Positions 34,851 through 45,027 of a stretch of DNA of 64,000 bases are shown piece by piece. The position numbers and the translations under genes are program-made. The DNA is from Saccharothrix syringae. Its GTDB lineage: Bacteria > Actinomycetota > Actinomycetes > Mycobacteriales > Pseudonocardiaceae. The stretch's first letter is position 1, and the number at the start of each line of letters is the position of its first letter. The DNA lies in contig NZ_CP034550.1 of the NCBI RefSeq assembly GCF_009498035.1, positions 6,138,001-6,202,000 of the forward strand, read 5' to 3'. The notes under the pieces were generated by a model that saw only the letters and a program-made list of their open reading frames with translations, searched no databases and had not been told where the DNA came from.

Positions 34851-35234
34851 GTGCCTACACGTCTATACAAATTTTGTGCCGCACTCGCGGCCGTCGTGCT
34901 GGTTGCCACCGGCACCTCAACCGCCAGCGCTTCGCCTACTGCTGCCGCGGTTACCTGCGGGCCAAGTGCACCCGACAAGGACAGAGGCACCGCGCAAGTG
35001 ATCAACCGGAATCCCGCCTTCCCCACCGGGGTTGCGATGCGGACCGGCCCTGGCAGCAACTGCGACCTTATCGTCCGAGTGCCCTGGACCGCCTGGGTCG
35101 ACCTCAACTGCTACCGCGCCGGCGAGACCGTCAACAGTGTCACGACCTGGTCCGCCGTGCGCTATGCACAGTATTTCGGATGGATCTCCGACTACTACCT
35201 TTCCGGTCGCGGAAGCGGTTACCGCTGTACGTAA
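34851..35234 (+). CDS. Secreted bacterial SH3-like domain protein
   Basis: The 127-aa protein begins with a signal peptide (basic start, Leu/Val/Ala core, 'STASASPTAAA' cleavage region). Its mature part matches small secreted SH3b proteins of actinomycetes: 'GVAMRTGPGSNCDLIVRVPW' (xxxRxGP.....G) and 'YFGWISDYYLSG' (GWVSxxYL). Paired Cys suggest an extracellular disulfide. Such proteins bind cell-wall components. The GTG at 34851 follows AAGGGGGA. The upstream region has AT-rich stretches around 34725 that may contain its promoter. It stands alone. Confidence 0.8.
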   Translation: MPTRLYKFCAALAAVVLVATGTSTASASPTAAAVTCGPSAPDKDRGTAQVINRNPAFPTGVAMRTGPGSNCDLIVRVPWTAWVDLNCYRAGETVNSVTTWSAVRYAQYFGWISDYYLSGRGSGYRCT

Positions 35235-35337
35235 CAGGGGTGACAAGAGACCAGATACCGACTCCACCGTTTCGACGTAGAGCTGCATCCCGGAATGCCA
35301 ACCCGACAATCCACCCGGTGAGACACTTCTGTGATTG

Positions 35338-35690
35338 CTAAATGGTGTTTGGTCGTGGCCGGGCGGCGGTGAGGAGTCGGAAGAGTCCGCAGCCGACGTA
35401 GCGCTCGAAGATGCGGATGATCCCGCGTCGGGTGTGGCGTCGGACGGTGCGGCGGGCGAGGCAGGCGAGGCTGCGTGGGTCGTGTCCGAGCCGGATCAAG
35501 GCGACGGTGTGGAGGGCCCCGCTGAGGCGGCAGTCTCCGCCGCGGTCGAGGCGGTGCCGCCAGGTGCCGCCCGATAAGGCCGGCAGCGGAGCGACGCCAG
35601 CCAGGGCGGCGAACGCGGTCTCGAAGTGGAGCCTGCCTGGCTGTGACCAGGCTTGTAATACGGTCGCGGCCACTACGAGGCCCACTCTCC
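35338..35690 (-). pseudogene. IS110-family transposase C-terminal fragment
   Basis: The frame contains 'FAALAGVAPLPALSGGTWRH', 'RLDRGGDCRLSGALHTVALI' and an ending 'FERYVGCGLFRLL'. This is the conserved C-terminal Transposase_20 domain of IS110-type (DEDD/serine) transposases. The catalytic N-terminal half is absent, so this is a remnant. Its other border lies near 35690, where different coding debris starts. Confidence 0.75.
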
Positions 35691-36402
35691 GCCCGAGTGG
35701 CCGTCGGCGGTGAATCTGCACGTCGAGGGCGCCTACACCGCCGCGCGCCACGTCGACGGCACTGTGCCCACACCGCCGATGCCCTACCTGGCCCCCGTGT
35801 TGTCACCGACACCTACGAGCGAGGCCGGATCGCCGCATGCCTCAACTGGACCCGCCTGCTGCCCGCCGCCGACCCAGAGCACACCCGCTGCTCTCACCGG
35901 TGTCGGCGGTCCTGGTACGCAGCCGCAGGCAGCGCCAGGCCTAGCGCAACAGGTCGTGGACCGAGGGCGGGTCGACCAGCTCCCGCGGTGCCCGTTGACG
36001 AGCACGGGCGAGACGCTGTGGTGGTGCGACACGCGGCGGCCGAGGACGAAGAAGGGCCGCCAGGTCGGGGCTTCGGCCGTCGTGGCCCGCGAGGCCGGGT
36101 TCGCCGTCGAGCACGATGCGGGCAACCACCGGGACACCGCAGCCGGAAGGAATTCACGCTGGCGTCACCCGATCGGTCGACCCGTTGCGTCGTCACTGCC
36201 CGTGTCGCTTGAATCTTCGGCACAGGTGCTCGTTGAGCTGCGCCCCGAAGGCCAAGTCCACTTGGTTCGTGCGTGGGGCTGTTCGGGTCTGGTTTTCGGA
36301 TCGCGCCGCATCCGGGGTTGCGGAAGCCGGTCCCGGTAGTGGTGGTGGAGTGGGCGGAGTCTGGTGCGAAGCGCCGGGCGGGTGGGTGGCGATGATCGGG
36401 GT
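35661..36402. other. Gene debris between the IS110 fragment and the pentapeptide gene
   Basis: On the plus strand, 'YEAHSPPEWPSAVNLHVEGA', 'YTAARHVDGTVPTPPMPYL' reads well to about 35805. A second frame then gives 'DTYERGRIAACLNWTRLLPA', 'HTRCSHRCRRSWYA'. On the minus strand 35941-36129 reads 'MVARIVLDGEPGLAGHDGRS' and stops at TAG. None is complete or recognised. The region probably holds broken pieces of one or two genes plus the promoter of the downstream gene. Confidence 0.45.
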
Positions 36403-38603
<2,201 letters not shown>

Positions 38604-39233
38604 ATGGATTCAGGCGCTGTCGAACCCCGTGTCCTGTTGATCGACTTGGAGAATAGTGTCGGCGCGGTGCGGCCGCGGCGGCGCGTTCTCCAGACCCGTG
38701 TGGAGGCGCTGCTGGTCGCGGCCGGGCCGGTGCACCACGCGGTCGCCGGGTACGGCGGGGCGGACCTGGCCGACGACCCGACGGCCTCGGTGCTGGCCGA
38801 ACTGGGCGTGTCCGCGCTGCGGGTGACACCGGCGCCGGACGCTGCGGAGGAGGTGCTGCTCGCGCACGCCCGCCGCGTGCACGCGTCCCTCGGCTGCCGG
38901 GCGTTCATCGTCGCCTCGGGCGACCACCGCTTCGCCGAGTTGGCCGGAATGGGCCAGCTGGAAGTGGTGGCCTGGGACGGGCAGCCGGTCGCCGTGCGGC
39001 TGGAGGACGCGGCACACCAGACCCGGCGTGTCCCCCGGCCGGGCGGCACCGTCGCCGAGACGGGCGAGGCGGCCGACACGGTGCCGCCGGGCACCGGTGT
39101 CGGGGCCGAGGCAGCGGCGCCGGTGTCGGCCGTGGGCGGCGGTGTTCGGACGATGGCGGCCGCGCTGCTGGCCGGGATCGGTGTCGGTCTCGGGCAGCGC
39201 CTGGTCGACGTGCTGCTGCCCCGGCGGCGGTGA
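38604..39233 (+). CDS. NYN-domain (PIN-like) putative nuclease
   Basis: The 209-aa protein shows the NYN/LabA-like fold: 'RVLLIDLENSVGAV' (first acidic residue), 'HAVAGYGGADLADD', and 'AFIVASGDHRFAELAG' (the SGD motif with the metal-binding Asp). These proteins are predicted Mg2+-dependent ribonucleases. The C-terminal 70 residues are low-complexity and end in a hydrophobic or glycine-rich helix 'AAALLAGIGVGLGQRLVDVL' that may contact a membrane. The ATG at 38604 was chosen at the fold boundary. It is convergent with the gene at 39257 with 23 bp between. Confidence 0.8.
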   Translation: MDSGAVEPRVLLIDLENSVGAVRPRRRVLQTRVEALLVAAGPVHHAVAGYGGADLADDPTASVLAELGVSALRVTPAPDAAEEVLLAHARRVHASLGCRAFIVASGDHRFAELAGMGQLEVVAWDGQPVAVRLEDAAHQTRRVPRPGGTVAETGEAADTVPPGTGVGAEAAAPVSAVGGGVRTMAAALLAGIGVGLGQRLVDVLLPRRR

Positions 39234-39256
39234 GACGGGTCGCCCGTGGGCGGCGG

Positions 39257-39925
39257 TCACCAGGACACGGGGTTGGTCGATGCGGGGTTGGTCGAGGTGG
39301 TGGGGGCCGGGGCGGTCGCCGGTCGGGCGGCGATGTTGGGTTCGCCGTACCGGGCGACGAGCTGGCGGCGGAGGTCGACGGAGTCCCGGCGGCTGGTGCA
39401 GGGCAGGGCCAGCCAGGACTCCCACGTCAGCCCGTCGCGGTCGAGGGTCTGCAGGCGGCGGAAGAACTGGTGGGTGTAGCCGATGAACACCGGTGCCCCG
39501 CCGTTGCCGAACAGCACGAACGCCACCTCGGCGCCGCGGCCGGGGTATTTGCCGTTGTGCAGGCGGTCGAAGCCGGTGTCGCCGCGCCAGGTGCCGTCCT
39601 CCCGGACCGGCAGGGTCTCGACCAGCCTGGTCAGGTTCTGCCGGTCGTAGGGGATCTGGGCCAACCAGCGCCTGCCGTGCCCGGTGACCCCCTCGGCCTT
39701 CGACCACGCCCGCACCTGCTCGTAGGCGGCCAGCATCCCGCGCCAGTCCAGCTCACCGGCCCGGTGGGCCTGGGCGACCCGGCCGATGAACTCCGCTTCC
39801 GCCTCCAGCATCGCCGCGGTGATCCGGGCCCGTTCCTCGCGCAGCTGCTCCACCCACGCGGCGGCGTCGTCGATCGCCGGTACCCCGGACGCCCACGGCG
39901 CGGCGACCGGCACCTCGGTAGTCAT
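39257..39925 (-). CDS. Uncharacterised 222-aa protein, possible GIY-YIG-like C-terminus
   Basis: The N-terminal 80 residues are helical ('AAWVEQLREERARITAAMLE'). The C-terminal part has 'APVFIGYTHQFFRRLQTLDR' followed by 'WESWLALPCTSRRDSVDLRR' and 'GEPNI'. This resembles the order of GIY-YIG domains (VYIGxTxxxxxRL ... W ... C/S ... E ... PxN), but the diagnostic first GIY is not clear, so nuclease activity is only a suggestion. The ATG at 39925 is the likely start. It is a single minus-strand gene. Confidence 0.6.
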   Translation of the reverse strand: MTTEVPVAAPWASGVPAIDDAAAWVEQLREERARITAAMLEAEAEFIGRVAQAHRAGELDWRGMLAAYEQVRAWSKAEGVTGHGRRWLAQIPYDRQNLTRLVETLPVREDGTWRGDTGFDRLHNGKYPGRGAEVAFVLFGNGGAPVFIGYTHQFFRRLQTLDRDGLTWESWLALPCTSRRDSVDLRRQLVARYGEPNIAARPATAPAPTTSTNPASTNPVSW

Positions 39926-40203
39926 GGCGGCGAGGGTCGCAGCCGGGGCGTACCCGTGGACGTGCCGCTTCGCGACGACACGGCAGAACCACCCGAAAGG
40001 GGATTCGTCGCCGCGGGCGCGGGCCGTGACAACGCCTGCTGATCAGGCCGTACCTGCCCGGCGCGAACACGACCGGCGCAACCCGGCGGCGCGGGGTTCA
40101 CGTGGATAAGGTTGCGAACGTTCGCGTCCCTGCTAACGACGCCGCTCCCGGCGCGGCACCGACGCGGCCGGGTAAGGCTCGACCGACACGATCACTCCGG
40201 TGC

Positions 40204-40528
40204 TCATCGGTCGCCCAGATGCCTGGCCAGCCGGTCCACTTCGCCCGCCAACTCCCGCAGCGCCTTCGTCTGTTCCACCACGGCGGCAGCCTGTGCGGCC
40301 GCCTGGTCGTGCCCGTGCCGCAGCTCGTTGTAGATCGCCATCAGCATGTCCAGTTTCAGCCGGTCCAGGGACGGTTCCGCTCCGCGCGCCGTGTCGTCGG
40401 TCTCCAGGATCTCCCCGACCGAGATGGCGAGGACCTGTCCCGCCTGCCGGTACGGGCTCGTGGCGTCGACGGCCAAGCAGCCGCGGGTGCGGATCGCGCT
40501 CCGGCCTGTCGAGGTCGAGTTCCGTCAC
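40204..40528 (-). CDS. Small helical protein, one-base insertion near residue 18
   Basis: From GTG 40528 the frame reads 'VTELDLDRPERDPHPRL'. Removing one T at the CTT near 40474 continues it as 'AVDATSPYRQAGQVLAISVG', 'EILETDDTARGAEPS', and on to the stop at 40204. The C-terminal half is a coiled-coil-like helix ('HDQAAAQAAAVVEQTKALRE'). Without correction only a TTG-started 90-aa frame remains. The family is unknown. Confidence 0.55.
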
Positions 40529-40658
40529 AACGTCCTGGCTGGCGGCCGGGACGCTGTGACGGAGGCGCACGGCTGCGGCGCGCCGGCACGGCGGGGTTCC
40601 GTGCGACCAGCCGGCCAGCTGGCCGGTACGTGCGGCCGCGCATGTCAGAAGTCGGTGG

Positions 40659-41500
40659 TCAACGGAGGCGGAAGCTGTTCTCCGGGCGCCGTTCGGGCAT
40701 CAAGCTGGGGTGGCTCAGCCTGCCGTTGGAGGCTGTGGCCAACCATCCCGCCCACCTGCCGATGAACTCGTCGAGGTCGTCCACGGTCAGCGGTGTGAAC
40801 GGCCAGGCGAGTTGCCACTCCGCCACTCCGGTCCACAGGGCCTTGGCCGCCTCCGTGCCGGGGTCGAGGGCGAACGGGTCCTGTCGCACCGGGCGGTTGA
40901 TCAGGGGCGAGACCATGAACGCCGTCTCGAACCACTGGTAGCTGCCCTGGCCGGTGGGGGCGGCGTCGCAGAACCACAACGAGTGCTCTCGTCCCTCGTA
41001 GCCGTGACTGTCGGCCGGGACGAGCAGATCGATCTCGGCGTGCGCGATCACGTCGAAGGTAGGGCGGTCCCACGAGCCCCACGCCGATTCCGCCGTCCGC
41101 GTGGGACCGGTCAGGGTGAGCACGGCCTGTCCCAAGTGGATCTCCCAGCCGCCACCGCGCACCGCCTGGACGACGGCTCCCGGGGCGTTGCTGGTCAACG
41201 CGTCTTTGAACGCGTCGGCGATCCTGGCGAAGCTGCGCGTGGCCGCCTCGAACAACCCCGCGCGCCGCTGCTGCTCCGACTGCGCCACGGACTCCGCTCG
41301 CACCGACGCGGCCTTGCGGACGGCTTGGGCGCGGTTGGCCTCCTGCAACGCGGCCAACCCAGGTGAGGCAGCCCGTTCGGCCGCGCGCTCCAGGCGCTTG
41401 ACCAGGTTCACGGCGTTGGGGCGGGCCTGCGGGGACTTGTACAGGCACTCCTCCACCAACACGGCCAGTACCGCCGGGGCGGACACCAGGTGCGGCACGT
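40659..41500 (-). pseudogene. C-terminal portion of a Ser/Thr-kinase-like protein
   Basis: The frame contains 'VLVEECLYKSPQARPNAVNL', 'VKRLERAAERAASPG', the sequence that normally follows helix I of actinobacterial Ser/Thr protein kinases ('..ECLxKxPxxRP'), then a coiled region and a beta-rich C-terminal domain ('WEIHLGQAVLTLTGPTRTAE', 'WPFTPLTVDDLDEFIGRWAG'). The catalytic kinase lobe is absent: upstream of about 41500 the frame degenerates and opposite-strand debris begins. It is probably a non-functional remnant, though the C-terminal domain could still be expressed. Confidence 0.6.
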
Positions 41501-42281
41501 CGCGCCCTTCTACAGCTACAGCTTCTTCGACCCGCTGCGACACACCGCGCTCGCCGTCCACGACGGGCCCGCACCGTTGGGAACCCAGGCCGATCTCGAG
41601 TACTGGTCGCTGCTGCGCTACGCGCGGGCACGGGCCCCCAGAGCAGACGGACCCGCCGCACGACCAGGCACGCAGCACCCAACCCCGTCCCGGCACGACA
41701 CCGACACCGACACCGACACCCACCAACCGGGCCATAGTCGTGACCTGCTCGGATGACATGGTCTCCCGGCCGAGTGGACCCACCCGCACCGCCGCCCGCC
41801 CCCGCCCCGGCTACTGCTGGTCACGACAGCTCGTGCCGAGCGGCGGACGGGGTGTGGTGGACATACGTTCCCTGTCAAGTCAGCGTGTTGAGCCTGCGGA
41901 GAGATCCACGGGCATGCGCCACTCCGAGGTCACGTAGTCGAGCCGCAGCCCACGGACGAGCTGTCCTCGTGGGGAGAGGTCGGCCGGCGTCGATCCGTGC
42001 CAGGCCCATTCGCAGCTCAGTCCGGAGCAGAAGGGCGCGACGCAGCGCGATCGTGTGGATCCGACCCTCATCACGCCGTGTTGTGCGCCATGATCGACGC
42101 GCGGTGGACGCCGACCAGGACGGGTGGGTAACGGCGGTCCGAATCGCCGAAGTCCTCGCGCCTCACCTGGCCTGACCAGATCGGCGCGACCTTGGCGGTG
42201 GACCTCATGCGAACACCCGCCATCCGGGTGTCGATGCGGGGAGTCCGGGACGGCGGCGGGGGCGGAGCGGGAATCTGGGGC
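41490..42281 (+). other. Debris: plus-strand fragment, CGACAC repeats and relic of the nuclease locus
   Basis: 41495-41640 encodes a protein-like piece ('SYSFFDPLRHTALAVHDGPA', 'LEYWSLLRYARARAP') without start or stop. 41698-41722 is a (CGACAC)n run. 41748-41865 repeats the 120 bp upstream of the HNH nuclease gene (the shared 'GACAGCTCGTG' and 'GGACGGGGTGTGGTGG' blocks). At 42100-42170 'VDADQDGWVTAVRIAEVLA' echoes the nuclease's 'IDADRDGCSTRAEVLLEEA'. The block thus looks like a decayed second copy of the nuclease locus next to the second pentapeptide gene. Confidence 0.55.
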
Positions 42282-43760
42282 GTGATCAGAATCAGGCGTC
42301 GGCCCCATGCGCGGCGGCTACCGGCGGTGTCGTGGTGGCGGTCGGTGTTGGTGATCGTCGTGCCGGTGGTGGCCGTGACCGCCGGCGCGGTGCTGCTATT
42401 GCTCCGAGTGCTGGACACGGGCAGTTCGACGGGCCGGTTGGAGCTGATTCGCACAGCCCTGGCGGTCGGCGCCGGGACCGGCGCGATCATGACCCTGGTG
42501 CTGGCCTGGCGGCGGCAACAGGCCACCGAGCACGACGCCGCCGAACGCCGGCTGACCGAGCTGTACCTCAAGGCCGTCGAACAGCTCGGCTCGGACCAGG
42601 CCGCGGTGCGCCACGGGGCGCTGTACGCGCTGGAACGCGTCGCCCAGGACAACCCCGACCACCGCCAGGTCGTGGTCGACGTGCTGTGCGCCTACCTGCG
42701 AGCACCCTTCACCCCTCCTCAGGACAGACCCGGCGCGCGTCGGCTGGGCGGTGTCGGCGGATCACTGCGCCGCAATCCGGCCCGCCGGATCACCTCCACC
42801 ACGGCCCTGCGCCGCACCATCCTCACTCCACCCGTCACCCTGCCCGGTGACGAGCTCCGCCGCCAGGAGCGCGAGGTCCGGCTCACCGCGCAACGCATCC
42901 TCACCCGCCACCTGCGCCCTGGCGACAACTTCCGAACGTCCGTCCCCATGTTCTGGCCCGGCCTCGACCTCGACCTCACCGACGCCGTCCTCATCGACCT
43001 CGACTTCTCCGGATGCCACCTCCGCGTCGCCCTCTTCGACAAGGCGACGTTCACCGGCGAAACCTGGTTCGAGCAGGCGACGTTCACCGGCGCCGCCACG
43101 TTCGGCGGGGCGACGTTCACCGACTACGCATGGTTCGAGCAGGCGACGTTCGCAGCCCACGCCTGGTTCGTCGGGACGACGTTCACCGACGACGCCAACT
43201 TCGAAAAGGCGACGTTCGCAGCCCACGCCTCGTTCGGCAGGACGAGATTCACCGGCGACACCCGGTTCGACCGGGCGACGTTTATCCGCGATGCCAACTT
43301 CGAAAAGGCGACGTTTACGGGCGACGCCTCGTTCGACGGGGCAACGTTCACCCGCAGCGCCCGGTTCCGCTGGATGCCGCGTTCCCGGGACACCGACCAC
43401 GGCGCCCGGTTCGACGGAGCGACGTTCACCTCCTACGCCCGGTTCGACCGGACGACGTTCATCGGCACCGCTTCGTTCGGCAAGGCGACGTTCACCCGTG
43501 GTGCCGACTTCAGCGCGGCCAGGTTCTATGCGCGAGCCACTTGGGAAGGAGGGTGGTTCGAGCGCGTTGCGGTCATGACCGGGGCGACGGCACGCACAAA
43601 TCCTGGTGAGATGACCGATCAGGATGCGTCGGAGTGGCCGATCGGATGGACCACCGCGAACAACGTCAGCACTAGATGGATCGGCGACTGGGGCGCTATG
43701 GTCCCCCAACCTGTGGTTCTCCCGGCTGCGCGACCTCACCAGGCGACTCCGGTGCCGTGA
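42282..43760 (+). CDS. Membrane-anchored pentapeptide-type repeat protein, copy 2
   Basis: This protein of about 492 aa is paralogous to 36403-38274: two N-terminal membrane helices ('SVLVIVVPVVAVTAGAVLLL' and 'LIRTALAVGAGTGAIMTLVL'), the shared module 'LYLKAVEQLGSDQAAVRHGA', 'LYALERVAQDNPDHRQVVVD', 'VLCAYLRAPFTPP', then Phe-centred five-residue repeats ('ATFTGETWFEQATF'). The array is shorter and more diverged than in copy 1, and the end differs. The start is uncertain: GTG 42282 was chosen because a GGAG lies upstream and the anchor follows; ATG 42237 is possible. Confidence 0.82.
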   Translation: MIRIRRRPHARRLPAVSWWRSVLVIVVPVVAVTAGAVLLLLRVLDTGSSTGRLELIRTALAVGAGTGAIMTLVLAWRRQQATEHDAAERRLTELYLKAVEQLGSDQAAVRHGALYALERVAQDNPDHRQVVVDVLCAYLRAPFTPPQDRPGARRLGGVGGSLRRNPARRITSTTALRRTILTPPVTLPGDELRRQEREVRLTAQRILTRHLRPGDNFRTSVPMFWPGLDLDLTDAVLIDLDFSGCHLRVALFDKATFTGETWFEQATFTGAATFGGATFTDYAWFEQATFAAHAWFVGTTFTDDANFEKATFAAHASFGRTRFTGDTRFDRATFIRDANFEKATFTGDASFDGATFTRSARFRWMPRSRDTDHGARFDGATFTSYARFDRTTFIGTASFGKATFTRGADFSAARFYARATWEGGWFERVAVMTGATARTNPGEMTDQDASEWPIGWTTANNVSTRWIGDWGAMVPQPVVLPAARPHQATPVP

Positions 43761-43888
43761 CGATTCCGGCGGGTTCCGGAAGCGTCGAGCCAGCGAACGT
43801 GCTTGTTGACCAGCCGCGCTGACAGGTGTGCACAGCGTGGCGGCCGATACTCCGTTCGGGCGGTCGATATTCCACTCGACCGGTACAG

Positions 43889-44850
43889 TGAGGTTTTCTC
43901 AGCGAAATAGCTGGCGGGTCGATCACGATCTGGTGGCAGGTGGGCTCTGACCTGCGGAAGGACGTGAGCCCCTGGTAGGAACAGATCTGCCGAGACCATG
44001 TTCCGTCAACCAGAGGCTCACGATGGTGACCTATTCTGCCATGCTCGACGTCCCCCGTCCTGTGATCGAGTTCCTGGCCCGCCTGCTCGCCGCCCACCGT
44101 CGGGCGATCGGCACCCCGTCCGGCAGTCGGGTGTTGGGCCCGTTCCGTCAGGCGATGCTGGTCCTGCGTTGGTTTCGTGACCGCGAGCGGGTTCATCGTC
44201 TGGCGGTCGACGTCGGGATCTCGCAGGCCACCGGCTATCGCTATCTGCACGAGGGCATCGACGTGCTGGCCGAGCGGGCGCCTGAACTACACGATGTGCT
44301 CGACCGTCCAGCACGACGAAGGACTGCCCTACGTCGTGCTGGACGGCACCCTGGTCGACTGCGACCGGGTGGCCGGGGTGACCGAGAACGGCAACGACCT
44401 CTGGTACTCCGGCAAGGGCCACCGCTTCGCGGGCAACATCCAGTTCGTCGCCGCGCCCGACGGCACCCCGCTGTGGGTGTCCGATGTGGAGCCGGGCTCG
44501 TTCCACGACCTACGTGCCGCCCGGATCCGCGCACTGCCAGCGTTGTACAAGGCCGCCCGCGACGGACTGCCGGCCTTGGCCGATGTCGGCTACACCGGAG
44601 CAGGCGCCGGTGTGCACACCTCGATCCGACCGCACCCGGACATCCCCAGCCCACTGCATGTCGACAACCGCACCCACAACAAGCTGCTGCGCGGCGTCCG
44701 CATCCGCGGCGAACGCGCCGCCGCGGAACTCAAACAGCGCTGGCACGCTCTACAGCACGTCACCATCAGCCCCAGCCGCATCGGCGCCATCGCCAAAGCC
44801 GCACTCGTCCTCAACAACGCCTGGCGCTGACTTTTGCTGAGAAAACCTCA
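43889..44850 (+). mobile_element. IS5-family element (DDE_Tnp_4 transposase)
   Basis: A 962-bp element bounded by inverted repeats TGAGGTTTTCTCAGC (43889-43903 and its complement at 44836-44850, both perfect, similarity continuing about 5 bp). It contains one transposase gene in two frames on the plus strand. No target duplication is obvious at the borders. The ends are intact, so mobility depends on whether the transposase frames can be joined. Confidence 0.85.
44023..44830 (+). CDS. IS5-family transposase in two frames
   Basis: The first frame (from ATG 44023) gives the helix-turn-helix part 'GPFRQAMLVLRWFRDRERVH', 'VGISQATGYRYLHEGIDVL'. The second, one base ahead, gives the DDE domain with 'YVVLDGTLVDCDRV' (D), 'LADVGYTGAGAGVH' (D) and 'RGERAAAELKQRWHAL' (E). 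The switch must take place near 44300 (around 'GTGCTCGACC'). Either ribosomal frameshifting, known in parts of the IS5 family, or an extra base explains it. All catalytic residues are present across the two frames. Confidence 0.75.
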
Positions 44851-45027
44851 GTGATTTCCTTTCACGTCAACGTGTTGAGCCGGACTTCGGCGCAACAGCC
44901 TTCCTGCCAATTCGCTGGTCGACGTCACGCCAGTTGACGGCGGGCAGGTAGGCGCAGCGATGCCATCGGCACTTGTGCGGCCGAGGGCATGGGGTTCAGC
45001 GGCGCTTTGGGGCAACAACTACAGGCG

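Noticed and set aside
41876..44885. CGTGTTGAGCC occurring at 41.88 and 44.87 kb as IS borders
   Set aside because: Neither occurrence sits at the inverted repeats of the IS; too short to mean anything by itself.
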